From the NCBI RefSeq assembly GCF_003259375.1, contig NZ_QLLN01000001.1, forward strand, positions 535,360 to 599,359: 64,000 bases of DNA, given 5' to 3'. Every line of letters begins with the position of its first letter. The first letter of the stretch is position 1. Made by a program: the position numbers and the translations under genes. Below the pieces are notes generated by a model that saw only the letters and a list, made by a program, of their open reading frames with translations, searched no databases and was not told where the DNA came from. Of the stretch, positions 55,723-64,000 are shown piece by piece. The DNA comes from Arenibacter echinorum. GTDB taxonomy: Bacteria > Bacteroidota > Bacteroidia > Flavobacteriales > Flavobacteriaceae.

Positions 55723-57609
55723 ATGACACTTAAGATAGATTGTACCAAAATTAGAATATTAAGATTAGAACATAGTATTAACTTATTGATAGTGCTGTTG
55801 TTATTCTCTCTATACGTATTTTTGCCATCGATTGATTTCTTGCCATTTCGACGCTCCCCAGTGACCGGAAAATTTATTATATTCTTACTCGCAACCCTAT
55901 TAATCGTCTGCTTATTTTTGGGAAAGCTGAAAGTTTCTGATGAATCCTTTTCTATTGGCCGGATAGATATTTCAATTCTTCTACTCGTGGTTTATATAAC
56001 GTTCAATAGATATTTTTTTCAACCCACTTACGGTTTTTCAATAAGGTTCTACGAATTGCTGGGGTTGCTGGCATTGTATTTTGTGATAAAATCGCTTACA
56101 CCTAAACATCATTCTTGGCTACTTATTGCGGCCATTATCGGTGCCAATATCCAAATCATTATAGGATGGTTACAATTATACGGCTTGATAGAATCTAACA
56201 GTTCGGTTTTAAAGGTAACAGGTGGTTTTTTTAACAGTGGCCCCTACAGTGGTTACTTGGTAGCCGTTTTTCCAATTGGCCTACAGTTCTTAAAGAATGG
56301 TAATTTCCTAATTGAAGATGGGAAAAAATATATTAATATACGAAAAGCAATCGTTCACTTTGCTGTTGTTTTAAACATTATTGGGTGTGTGACAATAATT
56401 CCTGCATTAAGATCGAGAGCCGCCTTTATTGTTATTTTCTTTACTGTAGGATATATCTATCGCAAGAATATTCAGTCCTTTTTTGAAAAAAACACAAAGA
56501 AAAGGGTTGTAAAGGTTTTGTTGGTTTTGGGGGCAATATGTTGCATGATTACTTCCATTATTTTTATATATAATTTTAAAAAAGGGTCAACTGAAGGGAG
56601 GTTGTTGATATTGAAAACTACTGTGGAAATGTTGAAAGATAGGCCTGTTATGGGTTTTGGCTATGACAGGTTCCATAGTAACTATATGCTTTATCAGTCA
56701 GAATATTTTGAAAAACACAATAACATAAAAATGGCGCTAAGGGCAGGGAATACAGCTTATGCCTTTAACGAACCATTACAGTTTTCCGTAGAAAATGGAA
56801 TATTAGGATTGTCAATTTTGTTGCTAGTGCTATATTTTTTAATTATTAGAAGAGGGACTTTAAAAGAAAATGAACCATTGTACGAGATGGCAATGGCCGG
56901 AATTTTGTCGATAATTATCTTCTCACTATTCTCGTATCCTTCTAAAATTCTGCCTATTAAATTGGTGTTAATCCTTTACGTGGCAATTTTATCTGCAAAC
57001 CAGGCTAGTTCCTTTTGCAACCGTTTTAAACCCCAAAATAAATCAAAATCAAGATCATTTTACATACTATTGATTAGTCTATCTATCTCTTGCTTACTGT
57101 TTTATAAGACACTGAAACTAGCAAAAGCTTATTATGTTTGGAATAATTCCCACGAAAATTATTTGGATAAAGATTTTAATTTGGCAGTTAAGGGTTACAG
57201 GTTAATATACCCGTTTTTTGATACCGACGGGAAGTTCCTTACCGACTATGGTCTGGCTTTATATAGTGCAAAGGATACATATGCTGCCATTAATATATTG
57301 AGCAAAGCCAAGAATTATTCTAATAATTCCGTAATAGAAAATGTGTTGGGGAATTGCTATAAGGAAATAGAAGATTACAAAAATGCTGAAATATGTTATC
57401 AACGTTCCATTAATATGGTTCCAGGAAGTTTTAGGAGCCATTACTTATTGCTTAAAATGTATTCCGACAACAATCAAATGGAAAATGCTGTGAATGTTGC
57501 TAATAGAATATTGAATTTAAAGGTTACAGTTCCTTCCGAGACAACGTTTGAAATAATAAATGGAGCAAAAAATTTTCTAAAACTTCAAGGTGTGAACTAT
57601 GTTGATTGA
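55723..57609 (+). CDS. O-antigen ligase-like membrane protein with TPR tail
   Basis: A 628-aa membrane protein with about 11 hydrophobic helices. A Wzy/WaaL-type large loop follows the central motif GGFFNSGPYSGYLVAVFPIG and has RPVMGFGYDRFHSNY, the usual Wzy_C pattern. The C-terminal 160 residues are TPR-like (NVLGNCYKEIEDYKNAEICY). Family members join or polymerise surface glycans. ATG at 55723 with AAAGGA upstream is preferred. Beside a signal peptidase and secreted proteins, it could instead transfer glycan to a protein, as PglL-type enzymes of this superfamily do. Confidence 0.78.
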   Translation: MTLKIDCTKIRILRLEHSINLLIVLLLFSLYVFLPSIDFLPFRRSPVTGKFIIFLLATLLIVCLFLGKLKVSDESFSIGRIDISILLLVVYITFNRYFFQPTYGFSIRFYELLGLLALYFVIKSLTPKHHSWLLIAAIIGANIQIIIGWLQLYGLIESNSSVLKVTGGFFNSGPYSGYLVAVFPIGLQFLKNGNFLIEDGKKYINIRKAIVHFAVVLNIIGCVTIIPALRSRAAFIVIFFTVGYIYRKNIQSFFEKNTKKRVVKVLLVLGAICCMITSIIFIYNFKKGSTEGRLLILKTTVEMLKDRPVMGFGYDRFHSNYMLYQSEYFEKHNNIKMALRAGNTAYAFNEPLQFSVENGILGLSILLLVLYFLIIRRGTLKENEPLYEMAMAGILSIIIFSLFSYPSKILPIKLVLILYVAILSANQASSFCNRFKPQNKSKSRSFYILLISLSISCLLFYKTLKLAKAYYVWNNSHENYLDKDFNLAVKGYRLIYPFFDTDGKFLTDYGLALYSAKDTYAAINILSKAKNYSNNSVIENVLGNCYKEIEDYKNAEICYQRSINMVPGSFRSHYLLLKMYSDNNQMENAVNVANRILNLKVTVPSETTFEIINGAKNFLKLQGVNYVD

Positions 57610-57681
57610 TTCGACAATACCTGTTGTTTATGGTTGCGGCAGGCACAATCAATTAAAAATGAAATCATTATAACTGTAATT

Positions 57682-58578
57682 ATGGAAAAGCGTTTGAATT
57701 TACGACTAAAGATAGCTCGCTTTTTTTTTCTTAAGCTATTAAATGTCTTATTTTGGTTTTTTTTGAGTACGATTGTTTTAAGGTTATTTTTTTTTGATGT
57801 TTTCCATATACCAAGTTCTTCGATGGAGAACACCTTACAAAAAAACGATTTTATAATTGTTAGCAAGATTTTTTACGGCAGCCCCCTAGCAAAAATCTTA
57901 AAAGAGCTGAAATTTAAGCAAAAACCAAAAATAAACGATCTTTTAGTCTTCAGCGTAGGTAAAGAATCAACGATATACGTGAAGAGATGTGTTGGTCTGC
58001 CAGGTGACATAATTGAAATAAAAGACACGGATATTTTTATTAATGGGCGATACGCACACCCTCCCCGTACCTCGTGTCATTTTCGAAAGGTTTGGTACCG
58101 AAATTTTAATGACTTAAAAGAGTGTATGAATAAGGACTCAAGCAGTATTATACAGAAATATTCCGGTTACGTTATAATCAATCTTGATTTGAACCAGGAA
58201 AAATTGCTTATGGGTTGTAAAAGCGTCGATTCGATCGGGGCAATCGAGCCAGACGCCAAACATAATAACTCAATGATTCAATTCCCACCCTATTCGGAAA
58301 ACAACATGGATAAATTTGTAATTCCCTACAAAGGATTAAAGATTAGCTTTGAGTCAAACAAAATAAAGGATTATCGTGATATTATGGAATGGGAAGAAGG
58401 GGGTGAAATTGGAGAAGAATGTTCTTTTTATTATGATAATAAAGAAAGTGAATTTTATATTTTCAAAAACGATTACTATTTTATGATTGGGGACAACAGA
58501 AACAAGTCTATTGACTCTAGGTCATTTGGCCCTGTTGCCCAAAAGAATATTATCGGAAAAGTAATATTCAAAATATAA
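57682..58578 (+). CDS. lepB: Type I signal peptidase (S26), island copy
   Basis: A 298-aa membrane peptidase that removes signal peptides on the outer face of the inner membrane. One hydrophobic helix (about 14-38) precedes the catalytic Ser47 in HIPSSSMENTL. The general base is Lys101 in YVKRCVGLPGD, and box E is GDNRNKSIDSRSFGPV near residue 274. All catalytic parts are intact, with a large insertion between boxes D and E as in other Bacteroidetes. It lies in an island with a small secreted protein, so it is probably a dedicated second peptidase. ATG at 57682 is preferred. Confidence 0.88.
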   Translation: MEKRLNLRLKIARFFFLKLLNVLFWFFLSTIVLRLFFFDVFHIPSSSMENTLQKNDFIIVSKIFYGSPLAKILKELKFKQKPKINDLLVFSVGKESTIYVKRCVGLPGDIIEIKDTDIFINGRYAHPPRTSCHFRKVWYRNFNDLKECMNKDSSSIIQKYSGYVIINLDLNQEKLLMGCKSVDSIGAIEPDAKHNNSMIQFPPYSENNMDKFVIPYKGLKISFESNKIKDYRDIMEWEEGGEIGEECSFYYDNKESEFYIFKNDYYFMIGDNRNKSIDSRSFGPVAQKNIIGKVIFKI

Positions 58579-58767
58579 AACAAGCTTTCTCTTCTTTAAG
58601 TATTTAGGTCGCTAATGTTTAAAGAGTAAATTTTTTAAAGCATTAATACCTTCCAATAGGATGGTATTTCATTTTAAATAAATTCAAATGACTAACTTAA
58701 GTACAAACTCTAGATATCTAGATATTAAAGTGTGCGTTTGGTTAGAAGTTTACTATTCGAAATAAAA

Positions 58768-61497
58768 ATGTCAAGAAAGTTTATCATTCTGCTATTATTG
58801 TCGATTTCAACCTCCGTTTTTTCACAAGATAGGTGGTCGCCCGAAAAGATCTATTTGCAGCTTGCCTCCGAAGTGTTCGCTACCGACCAAACTATCTGGT
58901 TCAAGGCCATCGTAACCGATGCAATTTCCCACCGTTTCACGGAAATTAGCGGTGTACTTCATGTTGAATTGATTGGTCCAGACGGGAAAATCGTGTCGCG
59001 TAAATTGGTCAAGTTGTCCAAAGGGGTAGGGAGGGGGTCTTTTGAACCCGAAAAGGGCTTGCCGGAGGGCCGCTATCTGGTACAGGCCTATACCCAATGG
59101 AACAGAAACTTTGGGGATGATTTCATTTATAAGCGCTACGTGGACATTGTAGCTCCTTGGCCCTCAAACAACCCGAAATTATTGGATTCCCTAAAACTGG
59201 AGAAAGTAGGTGACGGGCGGTTCCTTTTGAGCGCTAAGGTTAGGTCAGACGCCATAGAATCGACCGGGGCCAAGCAGGTACAGGTCGCCATAGAAAGAGA
59301 TAAGGGGAGCGACACCCTGCTTATAAAAAGAAATGGCCATGGAGCTTATGCATTTGAATACGAGATGCTGGAAGACCCTAGCTGGGTGACCGTGACAGTA
59401 GAGGGGCTATCCGAAACGGTCGTCCTGGATCAAAACGAGGTAGACCTGCAATTCTTTCCTGAAAGCGGTACGTTAATTGAGGGGTACAGCAACAAGATAG
59501 CGTACAAGGCCATAGGCATCGACGGCAAGGGAAGCAGGGTCCAGGGAACCGTTTTCGACGACAGGGGGAAACATATCATTGATTTTGTGTCAAACCGTTT
59601 GGGAATGGGCTATTTTTCAATTTACGCCGAAAGTTCCCGTACCTACCATGCCGAAATTCGTTCCACGAACGGACCGAAAACCATCGTAAAATTCCCTTTG
59701 CCCAAATCGGCATCCAATGGAAGTATTATCTCTGTTCAACGAACTGGCAAAAATATTTGGGCGGGGGTATACTCAAATGTCCTTTCCGGCAATGTGTATA
59801 TCAAGGTCTCTTGCCGGGGGCAGGATCTTATTATGATAGAGGGTCCGTTGCGAGACGGATATCTGTCCAAGAGCCTTTTATCGGAGGCATTGCCAGAGGG
59901 CATACTCGTCTTTACCCTGATGGACCAGAACAAAAATACCGTTGCGGAGCGGCTGTTCTTCAATGAAAAGACCGAAGACCATTTGAAGGTGGACCTGGCT
60001 ACGGACAGGGAAACGTATGCACGGCGCCAACCTACCCAATTGGATATCCTTATCACGGGACAAGATTCCGTTCAGGGCCCCGTAGAATTGTCCGTTTTGG
60101 CCATCAATTCAGTACAGGGCCAGCATACGTTTGGGAACATTAAATCCTACTTTCTTTTAAGTTCGGAACTGCGGGGAACGATCGAGGATCCCGATTACTA
60201 CTTTAATTCCCAGAATACCGGACGTGCCCAGGACCTCGACGCCCTTATGCTCTCCCAGGGCTGGCGCCGTTACAAATATCCTGCAAAACGCATCGAGAAG
60301 ACCCTTTATTGGCCTCAGTCTCGCCTCGAGGTCAGGGGCTCGGTACAGGCCCCCGGAAGGAGCAAACTCTCTAAGGAAGGCGTGGGGCTTACCTTATCTT
60401 CCTTCTCAAAGTCACCGGTCTTCTACTCAGGAACCACCGATAGTCTGGGTAACTTCAGGTTCATGATGGAGGATACCTATGGCCCACCCATGCGGGTCCT
60501 ACTTACGGTAGATGATGGAAAAAAGGGGAATAAACTTGATTATAGGATCAATTTGAATAACCCAAAGCCTCCAAAAGTAACCTATGATCGTAGGCCGGCC
60601 TTTCGTCAACTGGATACCCTGATCAGAAGTGTGGCCGTGGCGGGAATGGAACGTGTCCGAACAGAAGCCATATTAGATTCCCTCTATGGGGTTACGCAAC
60701 TGGACGAGGTGATTGTTACCGACAACCTCTTAAGTCCCGAGCGCAAAAAACTTTACGACAAATACGGAGAACCAGATGGGATCGTCAATGGAGATGATTT
60801 AAGGGCAAAGGAGAAAAAATGGTCCTATGGGCTATACAGTATCCTTCTTTTCAATTACGGAGATCAGGTATTTATTGAAAAATATAGCGACGGGTTTATG
60901 CTTGCGCATGTCAGAGCGGGACAGTATGGAGCCGTAAGATATCAATCCGGACGCGGTATCGTACCGGGAAATCCAAAAAAGGAGGGGACTTTATTGATCG
61001 TCGACGGTAAACCGCTTGACAAACACCAATATGGTCAGGTGTCCAATATGTCCCCCGAAATTATAGAGCGGGTAGAACTTATCCAGTACGCCAGTTCCTT
61101 TAGGAGCTTGTACCAGAGTGTTTTTCCAGAGGTAAGTCCCATGAATACGCCATCTCTTGGACATATCATTTCTGTGGTTACCAAAGGCGGTTTAGGTATC
61201 AATACTTCCATAAGGCCGACACCTGGCACCTTTAATACGTCTGTCGAGGTCTTTTCCCCGGTCATGGAATTCTACACCCCAAAATACGACAGTCCGATTC
61301 CCACCAAAGAACAAAAGCCGGATCTTAGGGCACTTATCCACTGGCAACCCCATCTGAGCACTGATAAGTCAGGAAGCGCATCGGCTCGTTTTTATAATGG
61401 AGACGTTCCGGGCGACTATATAATTGTTGTAGAGGCTATTTCAAGGGACGGGCGCGTCGGTTATGGAAAGAAGCATTATGTTGTATCAGAAAAGTGA
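58768..61497 (+). CDS. Macroglobulin-like MG2/TonB-plug protein without barrel
   Basis: A 909-aa secreted protein with a signal peptide (about residues 1-19, TSVFSQD). The N-terminal half is a chain of macroglobulin-like sandwich domains (EKIYLQLASEVFATDQTIWF). Around residues 540-600 is a carboxypeptidase-regulatory-like domain. A TonB-receptor plug-like segment follows (LDEVIVTD; GTLLIVDGKPL; IIERVELIQYASSF). It ends with the family closing motif GDYIIVVEAISRDGRVGYGK. There is no beta-barrel, so it is not a transporter. Base composition is visibly richer in G+C than the AT-rich genes before it, a sign of separate origin. The ATG at 58768 is chosen over an upstream GTG because it gives the signal peptide. 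Confidence 0.78.
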   Translation: MSRKFIILLLLSISTSVFSQDRWSPEKIYLQLASEVFATDQTIWFKAIVTDAISHRFTEISGVLHVELIGPDGKIVSRKLVKLSKGVGRGSFEPEKGLPEGRYLVQAYTQWNRNFGDDFIYKRYVDIVAPWPSNNPKLLDSLKLEKVGDGRFLLSAKVRSDAIESTGAKQVQVAIERDKGSDTLLIKRNGHGAYAFEYEMLEDPSWVTVTVEGLSETVVLDQNEVDLQFFPESGTLIEGYSNKIAYKAIGIDGKGSRVQGTVFDDRGKHIIDFVSNRLGMGYFSIYAESSRTYHAEIRSTNGPKTIVKFPLPKSASNGSIISVQRTGKNIWAGVYSNVLSGNVYIKVSCRGQDLIMIEGPLRDGYLSKSLLSEALPEGILVFTLMDQNKNTVAERLFFNEKTEDHLKVDLATDRETYARRQPTQLDILITGQDSVQGPVELSVLAINSVQGQHTFGNIKSYFLLSSELRGTIEDPDYYFNSQNTGRAQDLDALMLSQGWRRYKYPAKRIEKTLYWPQSRLEVRGSVQAPGRSKLSKEGVGLTLSSFSKSPVFYSGTTDSLGNFRFMMEDTYGPPMRVLLTVDDGKKGNKLDYRINLNNPKPPKVTYDRRPAFRQLDTLIRSVAVAGMERVRTEAILDSLYGVTQLDEVIVTDNLLSPERKKLYDKYGEPDGIVNGDDLRAKEKKWSYGLYSILLFNYGDQVFIEKYSDGFMLAHVRAGQYGAVRYQSGRGIVPGNPKKEGTLLIVDGKPLDKHQYGQVSNMSPEIIERVELIQYASSFRSLYQSVFPEVSPMNTPSLGHIISVVTKGGLGINTSIRPTPGTFNTSVEVFSPVMEFYTPKYDSPIPTKEQKPDLRALIHWQPHLSTDKSGSASARFYNGDVPGDYIIVVEAISRDGRVGYGKKHYVVSEK

Positions 61498-62085
61498 GTT
61501 CAAATAAATGAAGTACATCACCTCGTTAAAAGAAACTGCGTTTGGTGAGACGTTAAATTCTAGTTTTTTAAAGTCCCATAAAACGAACGTAACCGTTGCA
61601 CAAGCAAATAAATTATAAAAAAAACAAACTTCTATAACTCCCTTTTAAGGCAGTTTCTCTTTTTAGGTCAGCAAGTAACCGGATATTTTTGGAGGCCTTT
61701 GCAAACCAGCTTTCAACAAAACCAACACGGGCAGCCGTTGTACAAGTCCTAATTTTTAGAAAATCCAGCTTATTTAAACCGCTTTACAGGCTTTCTTTAA
61801 TGCATCAGTGCCAGCCATCCCGTTTTAAATTGTACCACTTTAAAGAAAACAAATAAAATTCCCCACTGGCTCGTGCCTTCCCTTAAATTGGCTGGCCAAA
61901 CACCGCTCCTGTCCAACCTCTTTGCATATTATTGACTAAAAATCCCTAAATTGGAAAAAATAAAAAGGATCCAATCCCTGTAGCAAGGATAGCGCAAAAC
62001 CGAGACCGCATAGTTACATTAAAGAACTGCGCCCTTGGCTTACCTGATTTAATCCTATAATGTTAACGGTAATTTGAAAACCACA
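61498..62085. other. Gene-free region with repeat B
   Basis: No intact gene. On the minus strand 61620-61760 reads open for a short while (ASKNIRLLADLKRETALKG), possibly a decayed transposase or other gene, unrecognised. Repeat copy B occupies 61805-61976. Confidence 0.4.
61805..61976. repeat. Dispersed repeat, copy B (long form)
   Basis: Starts TCAGTGCCAGCCATCCCG, has the second core TGTACCACTTTAAAG, and ends CCCTAAATTGG...AAAAAGGATCCAATC. The start matches copy A; start and end both match copy C at 63853-63965. Copies B and C flank the HTH and hydrolase genes in the same orientation. Confidence 0.65.
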
Positions 62086-62649
62086 ATGAAGAATAGCTTA
62101 AAGGAGCATAGAAGACTTAAAAACCTGACTCAAGAAGAGTTATCAAAGTCTTCTGGAATATCCATTAGAACTATTCAGCGAATCGAAAAAGGATTGTCAA
62201 CGGGAAGTTCTCATACCCTCAAAACTTTAGCGAAAACTTTATCCATTGAAAGCTCAGATATATTTCATGATGAAGGTAACCCCAAATTATTTGTAAAAAA
62301 CAACATAAAAACATTGAAACTTATGAATTTTAGTGTTTTAACAATGTTGGTAATCCCATTTGGTAATATTATTTTCCCATCAATTATATTTTTCAAGAAT
62401 AGAAATGATAGAAAGATGAATACTATTGGAAAGAAAATTTTGAATTTTCAAATTTTAAGTATGTTAGCACTACCTTTTTTCCTAGTTATTCTATTCCTGT
62501 TAGCAGGAAAAGGGTATGGAGGATTTCCTATAATTTTAATAGTCTCTTATTTAACTTATGGGTTAGCAAATATCATCATTACAATACATATATCAGTTCA
62601 GATAAATAAAGAAAAGGAAGTATTAAGCTTCGTCCCAAATGTTCTTTAA
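62086..62649 (+). CDS. HTH (XRE) regulator with membrane domain
   Basis: A 187-aa protein. Residues about 4-60 form an XRE-type helix-turn-helix (NLTQEELSKSSGISIRTIQR). About 75-180 hold four hydrophobic segments of DUF4870-like type. Such HTH-membrane fusions are common in flavobacteria; target and signal are unknown. ATG at 62086; an in-frame TTG 12 bases earlier is possible. It lies 114 bases before the hydrolase gene, with which it forms a two-gene module between repeats B and C. Confidence 0.82.
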   Translation: MKNSLKEHRRLKNLTQEELSKSSGISIRTIQRIEKGLSTGSSHTLKTLAKTLSIESSDIFHDEGNPKLFVKNNIKTLKLMNFSVLTMLVIPFGNIIFPSIIFFKNRNDRKMNTIGKKILNFQILSMLALPFFLVILFLLAGKGYGGFPIILIVSYLTYGLANIIITIHISVQINKEKEVLSFVPNVL

Positions 62650-62763
62650 ATCCTACATTGTCATACAGATGGCGTAAAAATGACATACGTCTTTTTCAAT
62701 TCTCTCCTATTTACTCCAATAATTTTGCATCAGGAGAAAATACAAACATCTGAATCACTAAAT

Positions 62764-63702
62764 ATGAGAAGTGAACTTAAAATAATTCTGAGCATTTTAT
62801 TTGTAATTGCCTTAAATCCGTCAAATCATGCTCAAAATAACGATAACGAATTAGTTGTTGTCGATGGCAAAAGAATAGCGTACAAATCCTTCAATATTGA
62901 AAACAGAAAAAAAGGGGAACCAATTCTTGTTTTCGAAACGGGATTAGGTGGCGGAACTTTTGGCCCTATTCTTCCTTTTCTACCTAGTAATATTTCGGGT
63001 ATTCAATACGCTAGAAATGGAGTTGGAAAATCAGAGCTAGATACTGAAATAACATCTGATTCTCAACTTGCCGATCGACTACATAATTTATTAACAACCT
63101 TGAACATTGAACCACCATATTTATTGGTTGGGCATTCCATAGGTGGACCGTACATAAGATTATTCGCATCTAAGTTCCCAAACGAAGTTTGTGGGCTCGT
63201 TTTTTCGGACCCAACCGACTTTATGTTGACTGTTGAAGAGGATGAAGAAGCAAGAATAAAATCTAAAAGTGCTACTGGTTATCGGGAAACGTCTTTGTTA
63301 ATTCAGAAAATGATGTCCGAAAATGATAGTTTTGGCCAAGGAGCAAGGAATGATGCCACAAGGGCTTTGAAATCTAGTGTATCGGGTTACTTTCAAGAAT
63401 ATCAACACTTACCTGAATTGAATAGGAATATTGCTGCAACGGTAATTATTTCATATAACAAACCTATCGAACAACCAGACGAAGAATTAAATAAGAACCT
63501 TAATCTAGGAATTAATTTCAAGCCTTGGTGGAAAGAATACGATAATTTGAGAATACAGCATTTCACGGATTTGATAAAGGACAATGATAACAGTAGAATT
63601 ATTTTGTTGCCAAAATACAGCCACGGCATATATTATCAAAATCCAGAATTGGTAGCAAAACTGATTATTGAAAACTATAATAGCAATATCAAAGAAAAAT
63701 AA
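62764..63702 (+). CDS. Secreted alpha/beta hydrolase
   Basis: A 312-aa alpha/beta-hydrolase with a signal peptide (about residues 1-23, PSNHAQN). The nucleophile elbow is GHSIGG (LLVGHSIGGPYIRLFAS), the oxyanion region ETGLGGGTFGP, and the likely catalytic His is in PKYSHGIYYQNP near the C-terminus. Substrate cannot be told; esterase and peptidase relatives look alike. An upstream in-frame ATG would add 28 residues before the signal; the ATG at 62764 is preferred. Confidence 0.82.
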   Translation: MRSELKIILSILFVIALNPSNHAQNNDNELVVVDGKRIAYKSFNIENRKKGEPILVFETGLGGGTFGPILPFLPSNISGIQYARNGVGKSELDTEITSDSQLADRLHNLLTTLNIEPPYLLVGHSIGGPYIRLFASKFPNEVCGLVFSDPTDFMLTVEEDEEARIKSKSATGYRETSLLIQKMMSENDSFGQGARNDATRALKSSVSGYFQEYQHLPELNRNIAATVIISYNKPIEQPDEELNKNLNLGINFKPWWKEYDNLRIQHFTDLIKDNDNSRIILLPKYSHGIYYQNPELVAKLIIENYNSNIKEK

Positions 63703-63722
63703 ATAACTACAGCTGATATCTA

Positions 63723-63785
63723 AGCGTTCGTGTGGTCGGTACGGCCTGTCCCGCGAAATTTGCGGGAGCCAAACATGAACGCCGT
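63723..63785. repeat. Nested imperfect palindrome
   Basis: Inner arms TCCCGC/GCGGGA around GAAATTT (63750-63768) and outer arms AGCGTTCGTGTGGTC with GCCAAACATGAACGCC form a long hairpin. No gene is near except the hydrolase that ends 20 bases before; it may act as a terminator or be a scattered repeat. Confidence 0.5.
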
Positions 63786-63852
63786 GTTGACTGAACCTTA
63801 GCCTAGTTTCCCCTTACCAAGTGGCCTGCCAGTTAATAATATATCCCGGTTA

Positions 63853-63965
63853 TTAATGCCAGCCATTCCTATTTAATCATTACCACTTAAGGAAAGCAAA
63901 GAAAAATCCTCCATACACAAACCAAAATTCCCTAAATTGGTAAGAAATAAAAAGGATCCAAATCA
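63853..63965. repeat. Dispersed repeat, copy C
   Basis: Matches copy B at its start (ATGCCAGCCATTCC), middle (TACCACTTAAGG) and end (CCCTAAATTGG, AAAAAGGATCCAAATC), but is about 60 bases shorter. No gene is seen in 63703-64000. Confidence 0.6.
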
Positions 63966-64000
63966 ATAGTTAGTGTCCAGTCAAGCCTAAACCTACGGGT

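Noticed and set aside
58768..61497. TonB-dependent receptor
   Set aside because: A plug-like segment is present but no 22-strand barrel follows; the protein ends shortly after the plug in a macroglobulin-type domain.

Overview
The window looks like a chromosomal segment of a marine member of the Flavobacteriaceae (Bacteroidetes). The evidence is an AT-rich genome, SusC/SusD genes, flavobacterial families (DUF4293, BT_3928-type DoxX protein, DUF1599, a Rho factor with a long low-complexity insertion), lipoprotein signals and -7 boxes of the TAnnTTTG type. Genus cannot be fixed from the sequence; a Maribacter/Zobellia/Arenibacter-like organism is a guess.

Region 1 (1-10.6 kb) is core housekeeping. 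It holds the 5' part of rho, a DUF4293 membrane protein, a phosphodiesterase, truA overlapping an ABC exporter, the diadenylate cyclase cdaA, folP, a duplicated DUF1599 protein, a BT_3928 family protein, tpiA, prmA and clpS. Region 2 (10.6-17.9 kb, minus strand) holds a two-gene YeeE/YedE transporter pair with a possible 37-aa companion, then a planctomycete-style set of a membrane cytochrome/LRR/chitobiase-like protein, a DUF1501 Tat protein and a DUF1549/DUF1553 cytochrome.

Region 3 (18-39 kb) is a polysaccharide utilisation locus whose enzymes fit N-glycan breakdown: SSS symporter, GH130 phosphorylase, CBM9-like protein, GH20 hexosaminidase, GH92 mannosidase, a DUF4838 lipoprotein, GH29 fucosidase, SusC and SusD. 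A LytS/LytTR two-component pair is divergent from the symporter. A DUF559 endonuclease-like gene with palindromic repeats interrupts the locus. Region 4 (39.2-46.1 kb, minus strand) is an accessory block of two FG-GAP proteins, a DUF1080 lipoprotein and a 960-aa lipoprotein fusing a type-1 copper domain to a PVC-type propeller/HEAT protein.

Region 5 (46.5-64 kb) is an integrated island. tRNA-Pro(GGG) is followed by a tyrosine recombinase, an intact ISAs1 element with 10-bp target duplication, a wrecked IS30 transposase and three copies of a dispersed repeat. The cargo is an NVEALA-like secreted small protein, a BF3164-type lipoprotein, a DUF1573 lipoprotein, a transglutaminase-like lipoprotein, an O-antigen-ligase-like membrane protein with TPRs, a type I signal peptidase and a GC-richer macroglobulin/TonB-plug protein. 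An HTH membrane protein and an alpha/beta hydrolase follow. The small protein carries a distal A-x-A site that the linked signal peptidase could cleave, so this cargo is the best candidate in the window for an undescribed peptide-export or surface-assembly system.
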